Positions 1 through 6,967 are shown, counted from the stretch's first letter. The stretch: DNA of 8,418 nt from Ruminococcus sp. UBA4385 (GCA_002391065.1 DGRP01000118.1:1-8418); one strand, 5' to 3'. A program made the numbers and translations. Notes: a model not told the origin generated them from the sequence alone.

Positions 1-1621
1 TTTCAACTGCGGGGAAGAAGTTCTTAGGAACTGCTCCGCCGAATACCTTTTCCTCGAAAATAAGCTCATCGGATACGCAAGGCTCAAACTCTATCCAAAC
101 GTCACCGTACTGACCGTGTCCGCCCGACTGCTTCTTATGTCTGCCCTGTACCTTGACTTTCTTTCTGATAGTCTCACGGTAAGAGATCTTAGGTGTGTCG
201 GTAACTACCTTAACGCCGAAGGTGTTTTCAAGCCTTCCGACTATAGAATCAAGCTGCAGTCCGCCGAGAGTAGAAAGTATCATCTCATTTGTAGAGGGAT
301 CAAGCTCATAGGTAATAGTTCTGTCCTCTTCCATTATCCTTGCCATTGCGGAAGCGATCTTGCTCTCATCGCCTTGCTTTGAAGCCTTTACAGATACCTT
401 GTAGCCGGGGTTCGGGAAGGACATAGGTGCAAACTTCACAACTCTGCCTGCATCGCAGATAGTGTCATTAGTGTTTACGTTCATCTTAACAGCAACTACA
501 ATGTCTCCGCAGCCTGCCTCAGTAACATCTATCTGCTTCTTGCCCTGAAGTGTTACAAGCTTTCCGACCTTCTCTGTAGTGCCTGTAGAAGCATTTACAA
601 CCTCCTTATTAGGAGTAAGCTTTCCTGAGAACACCTTCATGAAGGACATCTTTCCAACATAAGGGTCAGCCACAGTCTTGAATACGAAGGCTGTCATCGG
701 ATCACTCTCCGAGCAGGTTATCTCAATAGCGTCACCGCCTGTTGTCTCGCCGACCATAGCGTCTTTCTCAGACGGTGCAGGAAGAAGAAGGTCTATCTCC
801 TTGAGAAGCATATCAATACCCTCAAGTGTTGCCGCAGATACGCAGACAACAGGAGTTATCATTCCGTTATTAAGTCCGTTGTGGATACCGTCAACCAGCT
901 CGTCCTGAGTGAAGCTCTCGCCCGAGAAGAACTTATCCATAAGCTCCTCGTCTGTTTCAGCGACAGCCTCGGAAACTGCCTCACGCAGACCATCTATACG
1001 GTATTCCATCTTCTCGGATACCTCAGCAGTCGGCATATCAGTCTCAACTGCGCTTCCGTTCTCATACTTATAAGCCTTCATCTCAATGAGGTTTACATAA
1101 GAAACTATCTTTCTGTCAGCAATAACGGGGACAACTACAGGGCAAACTGTAGGACCGAACTCAGCCTTGAGCTCTGTAAGAACGTTATTGAAGTTAGCAT
1201 TGTCATCATCAAGCTTGGTAACTACGAAGAGTGCAGGCTTGCCCATAGCCTTGGCATACTCATAAGCCTTGTGAGTTCCTACCTTAACACCCGACTTAGC
1301 CGATACAGTGATAAGAACACAGCCGCTTGCAAAAATGCCTTCGATCTCCTCACCCTCATAGTCAAACAGACCCGGAGTGTCAAGAAGGTTTACCTTGAAT
1401 CCGCCTGCTGTTTCGAGTGAAGACAGCGATGTATATACCGAGCACTTTCTTGCGATCTCATCAGGATAATAGTCGGAAACCGTGTTTCCGTCCAGTACCT
1501 TTCCGAGACGGTCTGTTGCGCCGCTTTTGTAAAGCAATGCCTCTGTAAGTGAGGTCTTGCCCGAGCCTGCGTGGCCTGCTATAGCAATATTTTTGATCTT
1601 CGTGCTATCGTACTTTTTCAA
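1..1621 (-). CDS. Elongation factor G-like translational GTPase (paralogue), 3' end outside window
   Basis: 540 codons are present and open to the left edge. EF-G proteins are about 690 residues, so roughly 150 C-terminal residues are missing. Visible in order: P-loop GHAGSGKT (16-23), G3 motif DTPG (81-84), G4-like TKLD (135-138), G5-like VSA (261-263), a beta-barrel domain II (about 305-395), domain III (about 405-475), and the start of domain IV with YRET (481-484) and SGGHGQYGDV (499-508), a strong EF-G signature. The start is TTG at 1619-1621 with AGGAG at 1630-1634 and an 8-nt spacer; no ATG fits. The residue after DTPG is Leu, not the usual catalytic His; switch I reads RKCSV where EF-G has RGITI; G4 has Thr instead of Asn. 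This marks it as an EF-G-like/EF-G2 paralogue rather than the housekeeping fusA product. A cytoplasmic, ribosome-linked role is expected from the family, but the exact function is unknown. It is transcribed divergently from the NlpC/P60 gene. Confidence 0.9.
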   Translation of the reverse strand, partial: MKKYDSTKIKNIAIAGHAGSGKTSLTEALLYKSGATDRLGKVLDGNTVSDYYPDEIARKCSVYTSLSSLETAGGFKVNLLDTPGLFDYEGEEIEGIFASGCVLITVSAKSGVKVGTHKAYEYAKAMGKPALFVVTKLDDDNANFNNVLTELKAEFGPTVCPVVVPVIADRKIVSYVNLIEMKAYKYENGSAVETDMPTAEVSEKMEYRIDGLREAVSEAVAETDEELMDKFFSGESFTQDELVDGIHNGLNNGMITPVVCVSAATLEGIDMLLKEIDLLLPAPSEKDAMVGETTGGDAIEITCSESDPMTAFVFKTVADPYVGKMSFMKVFSGKLTPNKEVVNASTGTTEKVGKLVTLQGKKQIDVTEAGCGDIVVAVKMNVNTNDTICDAGRVVKFAPMSFPNPGYKVSVKASKQGDESKIASAMARIMEEDRTITYELDPSTNEMILSTLGGLQLDSIVGRLENTFGVKVVTDTPKISYRETIRKKVKVQGRHKKQSGGHGQYGDVWIEFEPCVSDELIFEEKVFGGAVPKNFFPAVE

Positions 1622-1738
1622 ATTGATCGCTCCTGTTCTGTTAATGGATTTTTACGGTCGGACTTTTTCACGCTGCGATTTTGTCGTGCAAAGCCGATGC
1701 TTGTCAATATGCACAAAATACATTGACCGTACTATATA

Positions 1739-1767
1739 ATTATATACCATTTTTTCAAAAAATTCAA
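1739..1767 (-). promoter_or_regulatory. Sigma-A promoter of the EF-G paralogue
   Basis: On the minus strand, TTGAAT (1762-1767) and TATAAT (1739-1744) are separated by 17 nt. Transcription should begin near 1732, giving a leader of about 110 nt before the TTG start. The -10 lies inside a perfect 14-bp palindrome TATATAATTATATA (1733-1746), so a -10-like hexamer also faces right, but no matching -35 was found for that direction. Confidence 0.7.
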
Positions 1768-1816
1768 TAGGTTAAATAAAATTCTTTTTCGTAAATATGA
1801 ACAATTTTTATCTTCA

Positions 1817-1833
1817 TTTACATACACATTACA
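1817..1833 (-). promoter_or_regulatory. Candidate WalR (YycF)/PhoP-type binding box
   Basis: The plus strand reads TTTACA (1817-1822), 5 nt, ATTACA (1828-1833). On the minus strand this is TGTAAT-N5-TGTAAA, matching the published WalR consensus TGTWAH-N5-TGTWAH at every defined position. It also fits the related PhoP repeats of 6 nt with about 5-nt spacing. It ends 21 nt before the -35 of the NlpC/P60 promoter, roughly 65 nt upstream of the expected transcription start, a normal activator position. NlpC/P60 and PcsB/CwlO-type hydrolases are known WalR targets. AT-rich DNA can give chance matches. Confidence 0.5.
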
Positions 1834-1854
1834 CAAAAGATCCTTTTTTCAGGA

Positions 1855-1883
1855 TTGACAAGACTGTAAAAATGTGCTATAAT
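1855..1883 (+). promoter_or_regulatory. Consensus sigma-A promoter of NlpC/P60 gene, with extended -10
   Basis: TTGACA (1855-1860) and TATAAT (1878-1883) are both perfect hexamers with a 17-nt spacer. TGC directly before the -10 adds an extended -10 element. Transcription should start near 1890, giving a leader of about 35 nt. It lies downstream of a possible upstream in-frame ATG at 1797, which rules that start out for this promoter. Confidence 0.9.
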
Positions 1884-1925
1884 GATTACAATTCAGTTAC
1901 AAACCGAAACCAAACGGTGATCTGT

Positions 1926-3317
1926 ATGAAAAAACATTTTACGCTAAAAAAGGCCGCAGCAATCTGTGCGGCAATGTGTATAGCTCTCAGCGCCTTCTCG
2001 GGAAGGGCGCAGGATAAGTCTGCCGTAAGGGCGGACAATACGAAATATGATGAGCAGCTTGACGAACTCAGAAAGCAGCAGGCTGACCTCGATGCAAAGA
2101 TAGCTGAGGCTGATGAAAAGCTTGCAGCCGAGGAGGACAACTTCAATGCCCTGCAGGAAAAGTACGATGCGATAAATGAGAAGATCGAAAATGCAAGCAG
2201 CTACACTCACGAACTGGAGCTTGAAATGGCTGAGCTTGACTCTCAGCAGCTTGAGTCATCATATAATGTTCAGCAGATGGAGGACAGCATAAAGGAGCAG
2301 ACCTCGAACTACCTAAAGCGTATCAGGGCTTTGTACATAGCAGGCGGCAGCAGCTCTTATGCGAATCTTCTTGTTGATTCCGCCGACTTCTATGATGTGC
2401 TTATGAGGATAGAGCTCATGACCCGTGTTGCAAAGCACGATAATGAAGAGCTTGAAAGCCTTCTTGACGACTACTCAAAGCTTAAAGAGAGCAAGGCAAA
2501 GCTTGATGAGCAGATAAAGGCTCTGAATGAAAAAACTGCCGAATACTCGGACAAGCAGGCTGAGCTTGCCGAACAGCAGGCAGAGCTTCTGAGACTTGAA
2601 CAGGAGTCGGGAGCACTGCTTTCAGAACTCAGGAAGGACAGAAGCGAGCTTGGAAACAGCTATGATGAGCTGAACAGCGAATATGCTCAGGTATCGCAGG
2701 CTGCCGATGCGGCAACAGCTGCAGCCACGACCACTACTACAGCAAAGCCTGCCGAGCAGACAGCCGAAACCACAAGAAAGACCACAGCGACCGAGGAAGA
2801 TACCACACCAACCGAGACCAAGGCAACTACAGTACAGACTCAGGCGACCACTCAGCAGACAACCAAGGCTACAACTCAGGAGACTACCAAAGCCACCACA
2901 AAAGCGACAGAAGCTCCTGCGCCTGTTCCCTCGGGAGATTCAAACAAGATAAACACAGTGCTTGCCTATGCAAAGAGCAACGTAGGCGGCTCTTATGTCT
3001 GGGGCGGAGCAAGCTTTAAGGCCTGTGACTGCTCGGGTCTGGTAATGCTCTCCTTTGCACAGGTAGGCATAAACCTTCCGCACTATGCAGCCTCACAGGC
3101 GGAGTACGGCACAACAGTTTCCTATAACAACATACAGCCGGGTGATGTAGTTTTCTTTGGCGGCTCTAACTATTCAAGCATTTATCATGTTGGTATTTAC
3201 ATAGGCGACGGTCTTATGGTACACGCACAGAACTCCGCAACGGGAATAGTAATATCAAACCTTGCGAACTTCTCCTACTGGGGCAACCCGATAACCGTAA
3301 TAAAAAGACTTATATAA
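1926..3317 (+). CDS. Secreted NlpC/P60 peptidoglycan hydrolase with PcsB/CwlO-like coiled-coil domain
   Basis: 463 residues. A Sec signal peptide (basic MKKHFTLKK, hydrophobic to about residue 24, likely cleavage near SGRA 25-28) is followed by long coiled coils (about 38-135 and 165-255). Between them sits a hydrophobic segment, LYIAGGSSSYANLLVDSADF, typical of PcsB/CwlO N-terminal domains. A linker (261-337) has 30 Thr in 77 residues. The C-terminal NlpC/P60 domain (about 341-463) carries Cys369 in DCSG, His421 in HVGIYIG and His433 as the likely third catalytic residue. The family cleaves peptide stems of peptidoglycan, usually D-Glu-gamma-/L-bond types; coiled-coil members are held inactive until engaged by FtsEX. 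The start at 1926 is chosen for the signal peptide, the promoter at 1855-1883 and GGTGATC at 1916-1922, which matches the downstream part of the anti-Shine-Dalgarno complement. It is monocistronic, with a terminator right after it. The exact cleavage bond and FtsEX dependence are inferred. Confidence 0.92.
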   Translation: MKKHFTLKKAAAICAAMCIALSAFSGRAQDKSAVRADNTKYDEQLDELRKQQADLDAKIAEADEKLAAEEDNFNALQEKYDAINEKIENASSYTHELELEMAELDSQQLESSYNVQQMEDSIKEQTSNYLKRIRALYIAGGSSSYANLLVDSADFYDVLMRIELMTRVAKHDNEELESLLDDYSKLKESKAKLDEQIKALNEKTAEYSDKQAELAEQQAELLRLEQESGALLSELRKDRSELGNSYDELNSEYAQVSQAADAATAAATTTTTAKPAEQTAETTRKTTATEEDTTPTETKATTVQTQATTQQTTKATTQETTKATTKATEAPAPVPSGDSNKINTVLAYAKSNVGGSYVWGGASFKACDCSGLVMLSFAQVGINLPHYAASQAEYGTTVSYNNIQPGDVVFFGGSNYSSIYHVGIYIGDGLMVHAQNSATGIVISNLANFSYWGNPITVIKRLI

Positions 3318-3321
3318 GCAA

Positions 3322-3350
3322 AAAAGCTGTACCGTTGCGGTACAGCTTTT
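3322..3350. terminator. Bidirectional intrinsic terminator between convergent genes
   Basis: A perfect 13-bp stem (3322-3334 with 3338-3350) encloses a 3-nt loop TTG. Its outer pairs are A/T, so each strand ends in a T run: six T on the minus strand, four T then GTT on the plus strand. It starts 4 nt after the NlpC/P60 stop and ends 1 nt from the HtrA stop at 3352, so it can serve both transcripts. Confidence 0.88.
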
Positions 3351-3351
3351 G

Positions 3352-4656
3352 TTATGACTCTATAAGTCCGCCGTTATCCTCCATAAGCTTAAAGCTTATC
3401 TCAAACACATCAAACTCGCCCTCCGTGTTTTCACGATAGACCTCGCAGGTGACAGTGTCGCCTGCTTTTTTATCCTTGTAAATGTCTGACACATTATTAT
3501 AGCTCAGCGGATCCTTTCCGTCGATAGCGGTGATGATGTCGCCCTCCTGAAGCTCCGTATTCGCAATGTCGCAATCCTCAGAAATTCCTGCAACGTAAAG
3601 ACCCTTATGCATATCGTTTATCTGCGCAGTTGTCTCAGACACAGCATAATAGGTTATACCCATTTTCACTCTGCCTGATACATAGCCCTTTTCGATAATA
3701 TCCTCAATAATCGGCTTCAGCTGGTCAGTCGTGATAGCAAAGCCTATGCCCTCATAATCATTTGAGGACAGCTTTGACGAGGTTATACCTATCACCTGTC
3801 CCCACATATTGAAGAGCCCTCCGCCCGAGTTTCCCGGGTTTATAGGCGCATCTATCTGAATACAGTTGATATAGTCTGTTCCGTCTTTGGAGCGCACCTT
3901 TCTGTTCACAGATGATACAACACCAACAGTCACCGAATTATTATATCCTGCAGGCGAGCCTATAGTCACTACCTGCTCACCCTGCAAAACAGCGCCCGAA
4001 TCCCCGAACTCAGCAGGTGTAAGTCCCTGTGCGGGTATCTTTATCACTGCAATATCAGTAGTCTCATCGGCGCCGACAAGCGATGCCGCATACTCAATAC
4101 CCTCATTCGTAACCACCTTCATGCCCTTGTCAGCTCCTGCGACAACATGGGCATTCGTGACGATATACCCTGTATCGGTCATGATAACTCCGCTTCCCTG
4201 CCCTTTTGAGAGCACAGCCTTATCCTGCGAATAGGTCTCGATATACACCACGCTCTCAGCAGCAAACTTAGCCACACCCTCAGTAGTGTAGCGGCCGTCC
4301 TCCTGCTTAAACTCAGCATCAAGATCAGGTCTTTCACTCACAGGGAGAGTGAAGTTAATATTCTTCCCTCCCGAAATCAGGTTTGAAAGCCAGCCGTTTC
4401 CTCTCAGAGATATCATCGAGATACCTATTCCCGAACAGATAAGCACAACAGCAAGACCGATTTTCAGAAAGATACCAAGAACTCTTCCCTTCTTTTTCGG
4501 CTCTTTGACTTTTTTAATGCCCTTCCAGAACTTATCATCTGCGTCCTCTGCCCTTACTATTCCTTCGGGCAGTCTCAGGGGGTCATTCTCCTCGTTCTGA
4601 GAGCTTTGCCCGGCATTCTCGGTGAGGTCCTTTTCGGCCTCTTCAAAATAATCCAC
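3352..4656 (-). CDS. htrA: HtrA/DegP-like membrane-anchored serine protease with PDZ domain
   Basis: 434 residues from a GTG start. The acidic, charged N-terminus (1-57) should be cytoplasmic. One membrane segment (about 58-84, after KKKGR) anchors the enzyme with its protease outside. The trypsin-like domain shows the catalytic triad His170 (TNAHVV), Asp201 (DIAVIKI) and Ser277 (PGNSGGG). One PDZ domain follows (about 330-425). The layout is that of Gram-positive HtrA/DegS-like proteases, which degrade misfolded exported proteins. GTG at 4654-4656 has AAGGAG (4663-4668) with a 6-nt spacer. That site overlaps the TAA of the upstream kinase, suggesting translational coupling. A longer in-frame ATG start at 4705-4707 would overlap the kinase by 41 nt and lacks support. 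As third gene of the operon it is likely made together with the two-component system, recalling CssRS-HtrA and CiaRH-HtrA loci. Confidence 0.93.
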   Translation of the reverse strand: MDYFEEAEKDLTENAGQSSQNEENDPLRLPEGIVRAEDADDKFWKGIKKVKEPKKKGRVLGIFLKIGLAVVLICSGIGISMISLRGNGWLSNLISGGKNINFTLPVSERPDLDAEFKQEDGRYTTEGVAKFAAESVVYIETYSQDKAVLSKGQGSGVIMTDTGYIVTNAHVVAGADKGMKVVTNEGIEYAASLVGADETTDIAVIKIPAQGLTPAEFGDSGAVLQGEQVVTIGSPAGYNNSVTVGVVSSVNRKVRSKDGTDYINCIQIDAPINPGNSGGGLFNMWGQVIGITSSKLSSNDYEGIGFAITTDQLKPIIEDIIEKGYVSGRVKMGITYYAVSETTAQINDMHKGLYVAGISEDCDIANTELQEGDIITAIDGKDPLSYNNVSDIYKDKKAGDTVTCEVYRENTEGEFDVFEISFKLMEDNGGLIES

Positions 4657-4666
4657 ACTATTCTCC

Positions 4667-6094
4667 TTAAGCGTCGTCCTTGGCCTTATTCGGCAAGGTA
4701 AATACAAACTCGGTATACTCGCCCTTTACGCTCCTGACCATTATCTCACCGCCGTGCAGTCTGATAATGGAGCGCACTATATTCAGTCCAAGACCCACTC
4801 CCGTCTTGTCGATACCACGGGATTTGTCAGTCTTATAAAATCTGTCAAACACCAGCGGAAGCTCATCTTCTGAGAGCCCCTCTCCGCTGTTCTTGATAGA
4901 GATAGAGGTCATTCTGCCCTGCGGTGTGAACGAAAACTCGATATAGCCGCCCTCATTCACAAACTTGATAGCGTTCTCTATAAGATTGTACATTACCTGA
5001 TGAACAAGATCATTGTCTGCATAAAGATCGAATCTCTCAGTGTCAAGGCCTCTGATGTCGATATGCTTGGCCTCAACCCTTGATTCAAAGGTGACGAGCG
5101 TATCAACTATAGGCTCCAGCACAGAAAAGTACTGCATATTGGGCTCCAGCTCGCCTGCCTCGATCTTTGCAAGGTTGAGCATACTTCTTACAAGCCTTGC
5201 AAGCCTGTGTACCTCAGAGGATATGATCTTCAGATATCTGGGCTGTTCCTCGGGCGGTATCGTGCCGTCCAGAATGCCGTCTATAAAGCCGCCTATAGAT
5301 GTCATAGGTGTCCTGAGCTCATGTGAAACGTTCGCAAGGAAGCTGTTTCTCATAGTATCATAGCTCTTGAGGTTTGCCGTCATCTCATTGAACGAGTTTG
5401 CAAGCTGGTCAAACTCCTCTACCGAATATTCGGGCAGAGTTACCGAGAAATCTCCCTTACCTATCTGTGCCGAAGCCTCGGCTATCTCCTTTACAGGGCT
5501 TGTAAGCTTCAGTGTCATGAAGTACACAAGAAACATTACAATTACCAGCACCATTATAGCCGAGATAATAAACAGCTCCGCCAGATTTCCCAGATACGAC
5601 CTCTGCTCATCCTGTGAGGAAACTGCGAGCAGATAATAACCGGGCCCGTTCGCAGAAAAGTGTGTACCTACTATATGAGCCCTCTCTCTAAGGCTTCCGT
5701 TCAGATCCCCGTAGATATATTTATAGCCCTCCGAAAAGCTCTGCAGGCTGTCCGCATTTACCGTCTTAGGAAGCTGTCCTATGCTTCCCGTGGCAGTCCC
5801 CGTGATAATATCTCCCTCATCGGAGCAGAGAATAAAATCCACATTCGCATCAAAAGCATATCTCTCATACTCTGCCGTAACCAGAGCCTTCCATGCTGCG
5901 GGATTATCCTCTATCCTGTCACGGGTATAGGATGCGAGCGACCTTGTCTGCTTTTCAAGAAGGCTCTTTTCGTTGCTTATAAAGTACCGTGAAGAAACAA
6001 GCAGTAATACTGCGCCCAAACATACGAAGCTGACGAGTATTACTGCTGAACAAATTGCAAAGTATTTAAAGAATATGCTTACTTTCTTATTCAT
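4667..6094 (-). CDS. Membrane sensor histidine kinase (HAMP, HisKA, HATPase_c)
   Basis: 475 residues. TM1 is about 8-36 and TM2 about 171-194; between them is a sensor domain of about 135 residues outside the membrane. A HAMP linker (about 195-248) leads to the HisKA dimerisation domain, with phospho-acceptor His258 in FLANVSHELRTPMTSI. The HATPase_c domain shows the N box (LIENAIKF, Asn374), KNSGEG (401-406), a DRFYK segment (417-421) and TGVGLGLNIV (431-440). No cytoplasmic PAS domain is evident between HAMP and HisKA, unlike WalK; this is closer to CssS/PhoR-type kinases. It should autophosphorylate His258 and pass the phosphate to Asp54 of the adjacent regulator. The ATG overlaps the regulator's end by 8 nt (ATGAATAA), with GAAGGAG at 6098-6104 only 3 nt upstream, so expression is probably coupled. 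The signal is unknown; the HtrA partner suggests envelope or secretion stress. Confidence 0.94.
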   Translation of the reverse strand: MNKKVSIFFKYFAICSAVILVSFVCLGAVLLLVSSRYFISNEKSLLEKQTRSLASYTRDRIEDNPAAWKALVTAEYERYAFDANVDFILCSDEGDIITGTATGSIGQLPKTVNADSLQSFSEGYKYIYGDLNGSLRERAHIVGTHFSANGPGYYLLAVSSQDEQRSYLGNLAELFIISAIMVLVIVMFLVYFMTLKLTSPVKEIAEASAQIGKGDFSVTLPEYSVEEFDQLANSFNEMTANLKSYDTMRNSFLANVSHELRTPMTSIGGFIDGILDGTIPPEEQPRYLKIISSEVHRLARLVRSMLNLAKIEAGELEPNMQYFSVLEPIVDTLVTFESRVEAKHIDIRGLDTERFDLYADNDLVHQVMYNLIENAIKFVNEGGYIEFSFTPQGRMTSISIKNSGEGLSEDELPLVFDRFYKTDKSRGIDKTGVGLGLNIVRSIIRLHGGEIMVRSVKGEYTEFVFTLPNKAKDDA

Positions 6095-6791
6095 GTGCTC
6101 CTTCTGCGACCTCGAACTTATATCCGACGCCCCAGACAGTCTTTAATGCCCACTTATCCGAAACACCCTCGAGCTTCTCTCTGAGTCTCTTTACATGAAC
6201 GTCTATCGTTCTTGAGTCTCCGTAATACTCAAAGCCCCATACCTCATCAAGAAGCTGGTCTCTTGTATAAACCCTGTTCGGATTTGAAGCCAGATGGAAC
6301 AAAAGCTCAAGCTCCTTCGGCGGTGTGTCAAGTACCTGTCCGTTTACTCTCAGTTCATACCTTGTCATATTAACGGAAAGCTTATCATACTTGACTTCCT
6401 TGACCTCGCTCTCTGCATTGCTCTGTCCTACTCTTCTGTATACAGCCTTTATTCTTGCAATAACTTCCTTTGTATCAAAAGGCTTAACGATATAGTCATC
6501 AGCACCCAGCTCCAGACCAAGCACCTTATCAAAGGTCTCGCTCTTTGCTGTTATCATAATGATCGGCACGTTAGATTTCTTTCTTACCTCACGGCATACC
6601 TGCCAGCCGTCTATACCGGGCAGCATTACATCAAGCAGGATAATGTCTGGCTTCAAAGCGTTGATCTTAACGATTGCCTCCTCACCATCATGTGCAAGGA
6701 TAACACCGTAACCATCCTTTTCAAGATAAAGACGCAGAAGCTCGCAAATGTTTTTGTCGTCGTCTACTACTAAAACTCTGCCTAATGACAT
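6087..6791 (-). CDS. OmpR/PhoB-family response regulator (WalR/PhoP-like)
   Basis: 234 residues, the usual size. The receiver domain (1-118) has the acidic pocket Asp10-Asp12, phospho-acceptor Asp54 (ILLDVMLPGIDG), Thr81 (ITAK) and Lys103 (VKPF). The winged-helix DNA-binding domain (about 132-230) contains TPPKELELLFHLA, the RDQLLDEVWG helix and a GDSRTIDVHVKRLREKLE recognition region close to that of WalR and PhoP. The ATG at 6789-6791 is preferred because AGGAGG (6799-6804) lies 7 nt upstream and the protein begins with the standard MSLGRVLVVDDD strand; a longer in-frame frame reaching 6863 has no such site. It is the first gene of a three-gene operon with the sensor kinase and HtrA protease. 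It is a transcription factor activated by phosphorylation; targets in this window could include its own promoter or the box at 1817-1833, both inferred. Confidence 0.95.
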   Translation of the reverse strand: MSLGRVLVVDDDKNICELLRLYLEKDGYGVILAHDGEEAIVKINALKPDIILLDVMLPGIDGWQVCREVRKKSNVPIIMITAKSETFDKVLGLELGADDYIVKPFDTKEVIARIKAVYRRVGQSNAESEVKEVKYDKLSVNMTRYELRVNGQVLDTPPKELELLFHLASNPNRVYTRDQLLDEVWGFEYYGDSRTIDVHVKRLREKLEGVSDKWALKTVWGVGYKFEVAEGAHE

Positions 6792-6874
6792 CTTAATTCC
6801 TCCTAACATTCCCGTGTATCGGGATATAAATGATCCTTGACCATTTCTGACAAAAAATTTCAATTAATAAAAAC

Positions 6875-6880
6875 ATTATA
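6875..6880 (-). promoter_or_regulatory. Possible second (proximal) extended -10 promoter of the same operon
   Basis: A perfect TATAAT preceded by TGT lies 84 nt upstream of the regulator ATG. No good -35 hexamer is present at 16-18 nt, so it would depend on the extended -10 or on an activator. The surrounding TTTGTTATAATG resembles the distal -10 (TATGTTATAATC). Confidence 0.35.
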
Positions 6881-6937
6881 ACAAATTTACAATTATCAGA
6901 AATGAAACCGGTATGAACCTCAAGTTAATTTTCTTTG

Positions 6938-6967
6938 ATTATAACATATTTCACACCCAGTTGTCAA
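6938..6967 (-). promoter_or_regulatory. Sigma-A promoter of the regulator-kinase-htrA operon (distal)
   Basis: On the minus strand, TTGACA (6962-6967) and TATAAT (6938-6943) are perfect hexamers with an 18-nt spacer, and TGT before the -10 supplies an extended -10 element. Transcription should start near 6931, giving a leader of about 140 nt. Confidence 0.8.

Larger units (their letters stand above)
1622..1925. other. Divergent intergenic region between EF-G paralogue and NlpC/P60 gene
   Basis: This AT-rich stretch of 304 bases separates two divergent genes. It contains, left to right, the EF-G ribosome binding site, a GTCAAT/ATTGAC dyad (1703-1727), the leftward promoter, a WalR/PhoP-type box (1817-1833), the rightward promoter (1855-1883) and the NlpC/P60 ribosome binding site. 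I see no RNA gene or credible coding region in it. Confidence 0.75.

Noticed and set aside
116..1420. Several rightward frames over the EF-G gene
   Set aside because: The minus-strand frame is continuous and matches EF-G domains throughout, so these are antisense shadows.
1702..1707. TTGACA on the minus strand in the EF-G leader as another promoter
   Set aside because: No acceptable -10 hexamer lies 16-18 nt downstream of it.
1797..1925. In-frame upstream ATG that would add 43 residues to the NlpC/P60 protein
   Set aside because: It lies upstream of the perfect promoter at 1855-1883, has no ribosome binding site, and would bury the signal peptide that begins at 1926.
2683..2952. Pro/Arg/Gln-rich frame inside the hydrolase gene
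   Set aside because: It is the alternative frame of the threonine-rich linker; its composition is a by-product of ACN/CAG repeats.
4657..4707. Longer HtrA start at ATG 4705-4707
   Set aside because: It overlaps the kinase end by 41 nt and lacks a ribosome binding site, while GTG at 4654-4656 has AAGGAG 6 nt upstream and fits the operon.
6792..6863. Longer response regulator frame reaching 6863
   Set aside because: The ATG at 6789-6791 has a strong AGGAGG and gives the standard receiver N-terminus; the extension includes the ribosome binding site itself.
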